From positions 1 through 8,834 of the forward strand of contig CADAHD010000182.1 in the NCBI GenBank assembly GCA_902787595.1: 8,834 bases of DNA, written 5' to 3'. This document shows, one piece after another, positions 1 through 5,853 of this stretch. The notes beneath the pieces are model-generated. The model saw only the letters and a program-made list of their open reading frames with translations, did no database searches and was not told the DNA's origin. The first letter of the stretch is position 1, and every line of letters starts with the position of its first letter. A program made the translations under genes and the position numbers. Source of the stretch: an uncultured Lachnospiraceae bacterium (lineage in GTDB: Bacteria; Bacillota_A; Clostridia; Lachnospirales; Lachnospiraceae).

Positions 1-1751
1 GCTATATACTCCATACAGTTCTCATCCAGCGCCTTAAGCGCGCAGAAGGATCTGTAAGCCTTCATCATCTCCATGGATCCGGGATTCATTATGGCTGCGG
101 ACAGGCCGTTCATCATGGCCATGGTAAAGAATATACCGTTTACCAGATCGCGCTTGGGCAGACCAAAGGAGATATTGGATACGCCCAGGCTGGTGAGTCC
201 CTGCGCCTTATCCCTGATAAGCTTTAACGCGTCCAAGGTTATCTTTGCCGAATCAGGCTCTGCGCTTATGCTCATGGCCAGAGGATCAACTATGATGTCC
301 TTTTTCTTTATACCGTACTCTGCGGCCTTAGCATAGATGTTCTCGGCTATCTTAAGGCGCCCCTCTGCGGTGGTGGGTATGCCTTCTTCATCAATGGTCA
401 GCGCAACCACCAGGCCGCCGTATTTCTTTGCCAGCGGAAATACCTGCTTCATCACTTCTTCCTTGCCGTTTACGGAATTGATCATTGGCTTTCCGTTATA
501 ACGGCGCAGCGCCCTCTCCATAGCAACGGGATCGGTGGTATCTATCTGCAGCGGCAGATCGCAGACCGCCTGCAGCTGCGTTACCGCCTTTATCATCATT
601 TCCGGTTCATCTATCTCCGGCAGTCCCACATTTACATCCAGCACATCCGCATGCTGATCCTGCTGCAGCAGTCCCTGCTGAAGTATATAATCCATATCAT
701 CATTGCGCAGCGCTTCCTTAAGACGTTTCTTGCCCGTAGGATTTATGCGCTCGCCGATAAGGATGGGACGGATACCGAATTCAACGCTGTGAGTATAAGA
801 GCTGATCAGCGTATGCTGCTTTTCGCTTAAAGGCAGCGGCTCCATCTTCCTTACGGTCTCTATCATGGCTCCTATATGAGGAGGTGTGGTACCGCAGCAG
901 CCGCCCAGTATCCTTGCGCCTTTTGCCGCTATCTGCTCCATGGACTTTGCAAAACCTTCGGGAAGCACATCGTAAACTGTCTTTCCGCCTTCTGTTCTGG
1001 GCAGGCCGGCATTGGGATTCACTATCACTGGCACACTGGCATATTCGCAAAGCTCATCCACTATGCCCATCATCTCGTCCGGTCCAAGCGAACAGTTGAC
1101 GCCCAGCGCATCAACACCCAGGCCTTCGGCGACCGCAACCACGGTCTTGGGATCTGCGCCGGTCAGCAGTTTGTGGCTTTCATCATAAGCTGTGGTCAAA
1201 AACACCGGCAGACCGCTCTCCTTTGCCGCGAGTATGGCTGCTTTAGCCTCGTATATATCGTTCATGGTCTCGATGAGGATAAGATCCACGTCGCAGGCCA
1301 TGCCTGCTTTCACAGTCTTTAAGAACACCTCATAGGCATCTTCAAAATCCAGATCTCCAAGAGGTTTTAAGAGTTTTCCCAAAGGACCTATATCAAGGGA
1401 TACGTAATGCTTTTCGGATGCTTTCGAAAAATCATCGCTTCTGCCGGGCAGCGGCGTGCGGCTCTCGACAGCATTGATGGCTGCGCGCGCATTATCCACC
1501 GCAGCTTTTATTATCCCCTCCAGTTCACCCTCTCCTGCAAACTTCATTACATTTGCACCAAAGGTGTTGGTCTTTAAGATATTTACTCCGGCCAGAAGAT
1601 AATCATAATGCATGCCCTGAATAACATCGGGATGCTCCATATTCCAGCGCTCCGGCAGTTCTCCGGGCTGAAGACCCGCAGCCTGCAGTATGGTGCCGCA
1701 GCCTCCGTCAAAATATGTAAAACCATTTTTTATATGTTCCAGAATACTCAT
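1..1751 (-). CDS. metH: Cobalamin-dependent methionine synthase MetH, homocysteine and methyl-THF domains (3' end outside window)
   Basis: Partial gene: 583 codons are open with no stop, and the C-terminus lies beyond base 1. MetH is cytoplasmic and transfers a methyl group from 5-methyl-THF through cobalamin to homocysteine, giving methionine. Residues about 10-300 form the homocysteine S-methyltransferase barrel. The three zinc-ligand cysteines are visible: C220 in GVNCS, and C285 and C286 in GGCCGT. The spacing of 65 residues matches known MetH proteins. The pterin-binding barrel starts near residue 325 with GERINPTGKK (333-342), then DVNVGLPEIDE, then a FGLPKRDLVNG segment near the visible end. 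The cobalamin-binding module would be expected next but cannot be seen. The start ATG overlaps the stop of the upstream SNF2 gene (ATGA, 4 nt), so translation is probably coupled. The reactivation domain, normally at the C-terminus of E. coli MetH, is encoded separately at 3920-4606, as in Thermotoga and many clostridia. The frame shows no lesion. Confidence in family is very high; whether the missing part carries B12 domains is inference. Confidence 0.96.
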   Translation of the reverse strand, partial: MSILEHIKNGFTYFDGGCGTILQAAGLQPGELPERWNMEHPDVIQGMHYDYLLAGVNILKTNTFGANVMKFAGEGELEGIIKAAVDNARAAINAVESRTPLPGRSDDFSKASEKHYVSLDIGPLGKLLKPLGDLDFEDAYEVFLKTVKAGMACDVDLILIETMNDIYEAKAAILAAKESGLPVFLTTAYDESHKLLTGADPKTVVAVAEGLGVDALGVNCSLGPDEMMGIVDELCEYASVPVIVNPNAGLPRTEGGKTVYDVLPEGFAKSMEQIAAKGARILGGCCGTTPPHIGAMIETVRKMEPLPLSEKQHTLISSYTHSVEFGIRPILIGERINPTGKKRLKEALRNDDMDYILQQGLLQQDQHADVLDVNVGLPEIDEPEMMIKAVTQLQAVCDLPLQIDTTDPVAMERALRRYNGKPMINSVNGKEEVMKQVFPLAKKYGGLVVALTIDEEGIPTTAEGRLKIAENIYAKAAEYGIKKKDIIVDPLAMSISAEPDSAKITLDALKLIRDKAQGLTSLGVSNISFGLPKRDLVNGIFFTMAMMNGLSAAIMNPGSMEMMKAYRSFCALKALDENCMEYI

Positions 1752-3424
1752 TGATCACTCCCTTCGCCAATGGGATCTTCATTGTCGTCCTTATATCCAT
1801 CGGACTTTTCGCTGTCAGGCATTTCGCTGACTTGTATTTCGCCGCCCTGCGTTTCACTGCTCTGGTTTTCGCCTTCCGCAGCGGCTTTTTCCTCGTTCTC
1901 CAGCTTTTTAAGCTCTTCTTCCATCAGCTCGTTTAAGTAGCTCTGCTTATTATCCTTAAGATCCAGCTCCGCGGTATCCGAACGATCCGCATAGGTTTCA
2001 AAGATCTCTTTCTTTCCCTTAAGTATCTCGAGCATACGTTCATCTATGCTGTCCTTTATGAGCAGGCGATATACCATAACGCCTCTTTCCTGCCCCATGC
2101 GGTATGCCCTGGCAATGGCCTGCTCCTCCATGGACGGTTTGAGCTGGGGCTCGGTAAAGATCACGACCGAAGCCGCCTGTATATTCAGCCCCACTCCTGC
2201 GGCGGTAACCTGTCCCAGAAGAACCGAAGGCCCCTGCGCTGCCGCAAATGCATCCACCAGAGCCTGACGGTCCTGCGCGCTCACTCCGCCGTCTATCCTG
2301 CCCGTGCATACCTCTCCAAGCACGGACTGCACCAGTTCCAGAGTATCCAGAAAATACGAGAAGATCATAACTTTTCTGCCGTCTTCAAATGCCTCTTCAC
2401 ACAGCTCCACCAGACGTTTTAACTTGGAACTCTCTGTTCCCGTGCTCCAGGAGATACGGCGTACAGCCATAAAATTCTTTGACTTCAGAGCTTCCTTATA
2501 CGCCTTCTTTTCCGCATCGCTCATCTCGAGCCATTCCTGAGTCTCGATAAGCTCCGGCAGTTCGCCCAGCACATCTTCCCTGTTACGCCGCAGGTAAACA
2601 CCTGCTATGGTCTTTTTAAACTCTGCGCTCATGATATCCGGTATACCCTTAAGTTTGATACCGGCGGCATGGTCTATGCTCTCTATCAGGAAACGCATCT
2701 CCTGCAGCTTATTCTCAAGCGGCGTACCCGTCATATAAAGCACATTCGCCGATCTCTGCACCAGAAGCAGAACGTTTGCGGTACGTTTGGCCTTGGGATT
2801 CTTTACGTTATGCGCCTCGTCAACGATGATCATATCCAGGGCAGCTATCTCTTTAAGCGGCAGACGTTCCAGCGTCTCAAAACTGGTGACTCCCACGTGC
2901 GCTTTCTCTTTCCATTCGTTAAACTCGTCCCCGCGGTCCGATCCGTGAATGGCTATGGCGCTTAACTTTGAGTGTTTCTCTATCTCACGCGCCCAGTTGA
3001 CCATTACCGAAAGAGGACAGACGACCAAAAAGCGGCTCTTGCCCTCCTCTTTAAGATGCGCCATAACAGCGATGGCCTGTATGGTCTTTCCCAGCCCCAT
3101 CTCGTCACCTAAAAGCGCATGTTTGCGGTTTATGATGAATTTGGCTCCGAATTCCTGATATTTACGCAGATGCGCTTTCATCAAAGAAGATCTGAGTTCC
3201 AGCGCATTTATGGTTTCAAGGATCTCTTCCGCCGCGCCGCCTGTGGTATTTTTTTCCTCGGGCAGCACCGTATCGGCCGTTATGACCGGAGCTGCGCCCT
3301 GTTTAACTTCGGGCTCGCTCACAGCATCCTGCGCCGGTCCGTTTTTTTTGAGTCCGCTGCCCAGAGCCCTTATGCGCTCCGCTGCGGCGTCCCTCATCTG
3401 TCTTATCTTCTCGGCAAAATCCAT
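1748..3424 (-). CDS. SNF2-family DEAD/DEAH-box ATPase (helicase-like)
   Basis: Protein of 558 residues when started at the ATG at 3424, which follows an AGAGG ribosome binding site and lies 1 nt after the upstream stop. A possible GTG-type start 10 codons earlier would overlap that gene and is less likely. SNF2 proteins are ATP-driven double-stranded DNA translocases. The motifs appear in order: Walker A GDEMGLGKT (106-114), motif Ia FLVVCPLSVMVNW, DEAH (202-205), motif III TGTPLE (232-237), motif IV KVMIFSYFLDTLE (about 351-363), motif V GVGLN (about 410-414), and motif VI QAIARAYRMGQ (435-445) with the arginine fingers. The protein is nearly a bare two-lobed motor. It has a charged N-terminal region of about 75 residues and an acidic, Glu/Ser-rich C-terminal tail of about 60 residues, probably disordered. 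I see no SWIM, zinc, bromo or nuclease domain. Substrate and partners are unknown. Its stop overlaps metH and it is probably co-transcribed with it. Functional links to methionine metabolism are not established, so a general transcription or repair role is equally possible. Confidence 0.93.
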   Translation of the reverse strand: MDFAEKIRQMRDAAAERIRALGSGLKKNGPAQDAVSEPEVKQGAAPVITADTVLPEEKNTTGGAAEEILETINALELRSSLMKAHLRKYQEFGAKFIINRKHALLGDEMGLGKTIQAIAVMAHLKEEGKSRFLVVCPLSVMVNWAREIEKHSKLSAIAIHGSDRGDEFNEWKEKAHVGVTSFETLERLPLKEIAALDMIIVDEAHNVKNPKAKRTANVLLLVQRSANVLYMTGTPLENKLQEMRFLIESIDHAAGIKLKGIPDIMSAEFKKTIAGVYLRRNREDVLGELPELIETQEWLEMSDAEKKAYKEALKSKNFMAVRRISWSTGTESSKLKRLVELCEEAFEDGRKVMIFSYFLDTLELVQSVLGEVCTGRIDGGVSAQDRQALVDAFAAAQGPSVLLGQVTAAGVGLNIQAASVVIFTEPQLKPSMEEQAIARAYRMGQERGVMVYRLLIKDSIDERMLEILKGKKEIFETYADRSDTAELDLKDNKQSYLNELMEEELKKLENEEKAAAEGENQSSETQGGEIQVSEMPDSEKSDGYKDDNEDPIGEGSDQ

Positions 3425-3425
3425 A

Positions 3426-3980
3426 TCATTTCCTCTTAAGCAGTCCCTGGGCAAAGGCTCCCGCCAATGCCAGCAAGACCACTGCCGCCAGCCATACCAG
3501 CGCCGGCAGATTAATAAAAGCGTCTATATCCGCAGGAATAAGCGGCAGGATACTGCGCAGGAAAAATACTGCCCCGTATGCTCCCAGTATAGATGTTATC
3601 AGCACCACAACTATGCGTTCGGACTTCACCACCAGCCAGGCGATGATCCAGGCTATTACGCCGCCGGCAACTATCGCAAATATGGGGTATACCACTTCGG
3701 GCAGCTCCAGCTTGCGCGCCAGCATCTCCGACAGCATTGCCGACAGGTTCTCCCTGGCAAAATGATATGCCGCCATAAATACGCCCACCCTCACAAAAGA
3801 CCAGGACAGTATGGCGCATATGATAGCCGCTATAAGCTGTATGATCAGCCTGGTACCGTTATCAAGATTCAATAGCCCCAGATACGGTTCCACACGCGAA
3901 AAACCAACAGCGAATCCTATCATGGCCAGAGCCAGATGGTAGACCTTGTAGCCGCTGAAGCATATAAAACCCGCTGCCAC
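3426..3980 (-). CDS. Small polytopic membrane protein, DUF4203/TMEM198-like (start uncertain)
   Basis: About 184 residues from a GTG at 3980, with five or six hydrophobic segments (roughly residues 1-28, 44-62, 63-75, 95-118, 122-141, 158-178) and a basic end, LLKRK. The opening pattern GYKVYHLALAMIGFAVG resembles the first repeat of DUF4203/TMEM198-type membrane proteins. That assignment is from memory of the pattern and is tentative. Function is unknown. The start is problematic. The GTG has no ribosome binding site and would cut into the first membrane helix. The reading frame stays open upstream and reads IYALLCVAAGFICF, a better full helix, but has no ATG, GTG or TTG there (only CTG at 3989 or 3986, or ATC at 3998). 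The first 61 nt overlap the 3' end of the MetH activation gene. Either a non-standard start, translational coupling, or a one-base error near 3985-3994 would explain this. The stop is 1 nt before the SNF2 start. Confidence 0.72.
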   Translation of the reverse strand: MAAGFICFSGYKVYHLALAMIGFAVGFSRVEPYLGLLNLDNGTRLIIQLIAAIICAILSWSFVRVGVFMAAYHFARENLSAMLSEMLARKLELPEVVYPIFAIVAGGVIAWIIAWLVVKSERIVVVLITSILGAYGAVFFLRSILPLIPADIDAFINLPALVWLAAVVLLALAGAFAQGLLKRK

Positions 3981-4606
3981 GCACAGCAGCGCATAGATTC
4001 CACTCCTATCACCGCGCTGACAGATTTCTCGGGACTCATAATAAGAGTATCCATAAGACTGAGCCCTATAAGCTTTGAAGGATTCAGTATATCAAAGATC
4101 CCCTTCTGATTTTCAAGAGCATAGTCCCCGTATCCGGGACTGAAACGTCTTCTGAGCTTTTTGCCTTCAGCAGCAGCCTCTTTTTCCAGCAGCTCATTCA
4201 ATTCATCGCAGACAGCTTCCACTGCCGCCGCTCCGGCTGCCTGAAGCAGCGCCGCATCTGCCAGTGATCTTATCCTGGCCCGGTTCAGCTCACGGTCAAA
4301 AGCCGCCCCTATGGTAGCCGCAAAGATATAGATCTCTGTACAGCCTTTAAGATTTTCGTGCAGCTGCAGGCTGTGCACTTCGCCGTAAGGCATCTGTATT
4401 CCGTCCTCGCCGAATAAGCTAAGGGGATAGCGGCAGTATACTGCCTTTCCTGCAATAAGCTTTCTGACCCCTGCGATAGTTTTTTCTATCAGTTCGTCCC
4501 CGGCCATTATGGCTTCACGGCTGTATCCTAAATACCGGGCCACCTCACGGCCCGGTATAATAAGTTTATCACTATCTGCTATATAAGTCTTTACAGTGTA
4601 TACCAT
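3920..4606 (-). CDS. Stand-alone MetH activation domain protein (cobalamin reactivation)
   Basis: 228 residues, starting 3 nt after the metF stop. It matches the vitamin B12-dependent methionine synthase activation domain, which in E. coli is the C-terminal domain of MetH. That domain binds S-adenosylmethionine and re-methylates inactive cob(II)alamin. Key segments seen are RRFSPGYGD (153-161), the counterpart of the SAM-binding RxxPGY motif, and LNPSKLIGLSLMDTLIMSPEKSVSAVIGV (174-202). The latter corresponds to the conserved end of the domain. An Ala-rich helix region lies at 114-135. Residues from about 203 onward (ESMRCCAWQ to the end) do not look like the family and overlap the first 61 nt of the membrane-protein gene. 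The usual clostridial C-terminal Cys-rich tail is not visible. So the last about 25 residues may be a frameshifted or eroded end. Its position between metF and metH supports the assignment. Core activity is plausible because the SAM-binding motif is present. Confidence 0.88.
   Translation of the reverse strand: MVYTVKTYIADSDKLIIPGREVARYLGYSREAIMAGDELIEKTIAGVRKLIAGKAVYCRYPLSLFGEDGIQMPYGEVHSLQLHENLKGCTEIYIFAATIGAAFDRELNRARIRSLADAALLQAAGAAAVEAVCDELNELLEKEAAAEGKKLRRRFSPGYGDYALENQKGIFDILNPSKLIGLSLMDTLIMSPEKSVSAVIGVESMRCCAWQRVLYASAATRSTIWLWP
4003..4007 (-). promoter_or_regulatory. Shine-Dalgarno AGGAG aimed at an out-of-frame ATG
   Basis: On the minus strand AGGAG lies 8 nt before ATG at 3994, an ideal arrangement. 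It sits inside the end of the MetH activation gene. The ATG is in the frame of that gene, giving only a 24-codon tail, and not in the frame of the membrane protein that clearly begins here. One extra G after the ATG (ATGGCGCTG) would give the membrane protein a well-formed N-terminus, MALLCVAAGF. This may be the intended start site of the membrane gene, disturbed by an indel. Confidence 0.45.
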
Positions 4607-4609
4607 ATA

Positions 4610-5488
4610 TCAGCTCTTTTTACAGGAAGGAACTATCTCTGACAGATTCTCCTGTATCTTTGCCGCCACATCAGGCTTGTTCATGGTATAGATATGTATA
4701 TGGTCCACTCCGTTTGCCAAAAGATCCAGTATCTGATCCGTTGCATACGCAATGGCCGCCTGCTTAAGAGCTGCGGGCTCGTGGCCAAAACGGTCCAGAA
4801 GCGCCACGTAGCGTCTGGGTATAAAAGCCTGCGAAAGTTTGATTATCCTGGCCATCTGTTTTGCATTGGTAACCGGCATGATCCCGGCGATCACAGGCAC
4901 CATCACTCCTGCATCGCGCAGACGGTAGAGATAATTGTAAAAGATATTATTATCAAAAAACATCTGGGTTGTGAGGAACTCACAGCCGGCATCCACCTTC
5001 TTTTTCATGTTGAGGATATCGCTCTTAAGATCCTCCGCTTCCGGATGCTTCTCCGGATAGCATGCTCCGCCTATGCAGAAATCCCCGTATTTCTTTATAA
5101 CCGGTATAAGCTCGCTGGCATGGCGGTAGATCCATTCGTCAGTGCTCTCCACGCCTTCTGGCAGATCTCCCCTGAGCGCAAGGATATTCTCAACACCCAC
5201 CGATTTAAGGCTCTCTACCTGATTTTTGATGGTCTCCTCGGAAGCATTTACGCAGGTAAGATGCGCCAGCGCGGTAACTCCCGCCTTTTCGATATTGGCC
5301 GCAATGTCCGTAGTATATTTCCGCGTCGATCCCGCAGCGCCGTAGGTAACGCTCATGAAATCCGGTCTGAGCGCGGCCACTTCATCTGTAGCTTACACTA
5401 CACTGTCATATACTTCACTGGTCTTGGGCGGAAAAACCTCAAGCGAAAGCGTGGGCTTTCCGGTATTAAGTATCTCTGATATCTTCAT
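4610..5488 (-). pseudogene. metF: Methylenetetrahydrofolate reductase MetF, interrupted by an in-frame TAA at codon 32
   Basis: Full reading runs from ATG at 5488, preceded by AGGAAAGAAGAG, to TGA at 4610. This gives 292 sense positions, the normal bacterial MetF length. MetF is an FAD enzyme that reduces 5,10-methylene-THF to 5-methyl-THF, the methyl donor for MetH. Codons 1-31 read as a good MetF N-terminus, with TLSLEVFPPK (13-22) carrying the catalytic Glu (E17, matching E. coli Glu28). Codon 32 is TAA (5393-5395), and the same frame continues without any shift as ATDEVAALRPDFMSVTYGAAGS. Later family features are intact: ALRGDLP with D108 (E. coli Asp120), TTQMFFD (173-179) with Q175, and HIYTMNKP near the end. 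Restart at GTG 5380 or the ATG at codon 45 would give a protein lacking beta-strand 1 and the catalytic Glu, so probably inactive. One base change from a sense codon (for example AAA or TCA) explains the stop. A sequencing error is equally possible, because the rest shows no decay. Confidence 0.9.
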
Positions 5489-5517
5489 GATCTCTTCTTT
5501 CCTAAAGCTGTTTTATG

Positions 5518-5552
5518 CGCGCCGTCCGTTACGCTACTGCGCATCCGGCGCG
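5518..5552 (-). promoter_or_regulatory. GC-rich stem-loop in the metF 5' leader
   Basis: On the minus strand CGCGCCG (5552-5546) pairs with CGGCGCG (5524-5518), a 7-bp outer stem. It encloses TGCGC-AGTA-GCGTA (5543-5530), a 5-bp inner hairpin with one G-U pair. An alternative fold is possible in which ATGCGC (5544-5539) pairs with GCGCAT (5521-5516), which breaks both stems. The element ends about 30 nt before the metF start. No U-tract follows, so it is not a simple terminator. I do not recognise a SAM, SAH, THF or cobalamin riboswitch here. Function is inferred only from position and pairing. Confidence 0.35.
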
Positions 5553-5588
5553 GCTTCGATATAATGCGATCCATGTTAACACCAACAT
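5529..5588 (-). CDS. Possible 19-codon leader peptide upstream of metF
   Basis: On the minus strand AGGAG is followed after 6 nt by ATG at 5588 and an open frame, MLVLTWIALYRSRAGCAVA, ending in TAA at 5529-5531. The ATG is 20 nt after the stop of the 78-residue gene, so the spacing looks like an ordinary operon junction. The peptide contains no Met or Cys run that would suggest classical attenuation by methionine or cysteine supply, and it has no recognisable homologue. Its stop codon falls in the 3' arm of the inner hairpin described at 5518-5552, so ribosome position could influence that fold. It could equally be a chance ORF or a remnant. Confidence 0.3.
   Translation of the reverse strand: MLVLTWIALYRSRAGCAVA
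5558..5585 (-). promoter_or_regulatory. Weak candidate promoter for the metF cluster
   Basis: On the minus strand TTGGTG (5585-5580) and TATATC (5563-5558) are separated by 16 nt. Both boxes match the sigma-A consensus only partly. This is the only gap in the window large enough to hold a promoter for metF and downstream genes. The -35 candidate overlaps the inverted repeat. Transcription could instead continue from upstream. Confidence 0.2.
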
Positions 5589-5590
5589 GG
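5571..5590. repeat. Inverted repeat CCATGTT-N6-AACATGG
   Basis: A perfect 7-bp inverted repeat with a 6-nt spacer lies in the gap between the 78-residue gene and metF. It overlaps the ATG of the possible leader peptide and a weak candidate -35 box. It could be a repressor operator or an RNA hairpin covering the leader start. No run of T follows on either strand, so it is not a rho-independent terminator. Confidence 0.45.
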
Positions 5591-5608
5591 TTCGCTCCTG
5601 CACATCTA

Positions 5609-5845
5609 TTATAATCTGCTCTTCTCGTATTTAAGTCTTGTATTCAGGTAATTCCTTATGCGGGCTATGCGCAGATCGATATCATCTTTCTGGGGTTCCA
5701 TCCCCAGTGACATCTCTATGGACGTAAGACTTCTGTCATCAAGCTGTCCACTGACCTTATGCAGTACTTCCAACTGCTTTGCCGGCTCCTCTGCATCCAG
5801 AAAAGCCATCAGAGCGGGATTAACCTGAGAGTTGCTGTCAGCCAT
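5609..5845 (-). CDS. Small soluble protein of unknown function (78 aa)
   Basis: A 78-residue ORF with a strong AGGAGG site ending 4 nt before its ATG. The site begins within the TAG stop of the symporter gene, giving an 8-nt gap. I do not recognise the family. The protein is hydrophilic and mainly helical in appearance, has no membrane segment, signal or cysteine, and ends in a basic stretch (RIARIRNYLNTRLKYEKSRL). The N-terminal half carries an acidic patch, FLDAEEPAKQLEVLHKV. Tight coupling behind the symporter raises the possibility of an accessory or regulatory role for it, but that is a guess from position. The ribosome binding site and operon-like spacing are the main arguments that it is a real gene. 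Confidence 0.8.
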   Translation of the reverse strand: MADSNSQVNPALMAFLDAEEPAKQLEVLHKVSGQLDDRSLTSIEMSLGMEPQKDDIDLRIARIRNYLNTRLKYEKSRL

Positions 5846-5853
5846 AAGTCCTC

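Noticed and set aside
876..1322. 148-codon plus-strand ORF
   Set aside because: It lies opposite the homocysteine domain of metH, where the minus frame carries all zinc ligands.
3425..3454. Ten-codon N-terminal extension of the SNF2 protein
   Set aside because: It would overlap the membrane gene, while the ATG at 3424 has a well-placed AGAGG and sits 1 nt after the upstream stop.
3210..3875. 221-codon plus-strand ORF opposite the SNF2 N-terminus and the membrane gene
   Set aside because: It spans two minus-strand genes across their junction, and its Tyr/Gln/His/Arg-rich composition is typical of an antisense shadow.
5393..5395. Recoding of the metF stop as selenocysteine or pyrrolysine
   Set aside because: The codon is TAA, whereas those systems use TGA and TAG. 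MetF has no known special residue at this position.
4694..5479. 261-codon plus-strand ORF opposite metF
   Set aside because: It is antisense to a clear MetF sequence with family motifs, has Cys/His-rich unnatural composition, and lacks a convincing ribosome binding site.
5571..5590. Rho-independent terminator after the 78-residue gene
   Set aside because: The hairpin is AT-rich with a 7-bp stem and has no T-tract after it on either strand.
5489..5608. SAM, SAH, THF or cobalamin riboswitch upstream of metF
   Set aside because: The region is too short for a cobalamin or SAM-I riboswitch, and I see no matching core sequences for the smaller classes.
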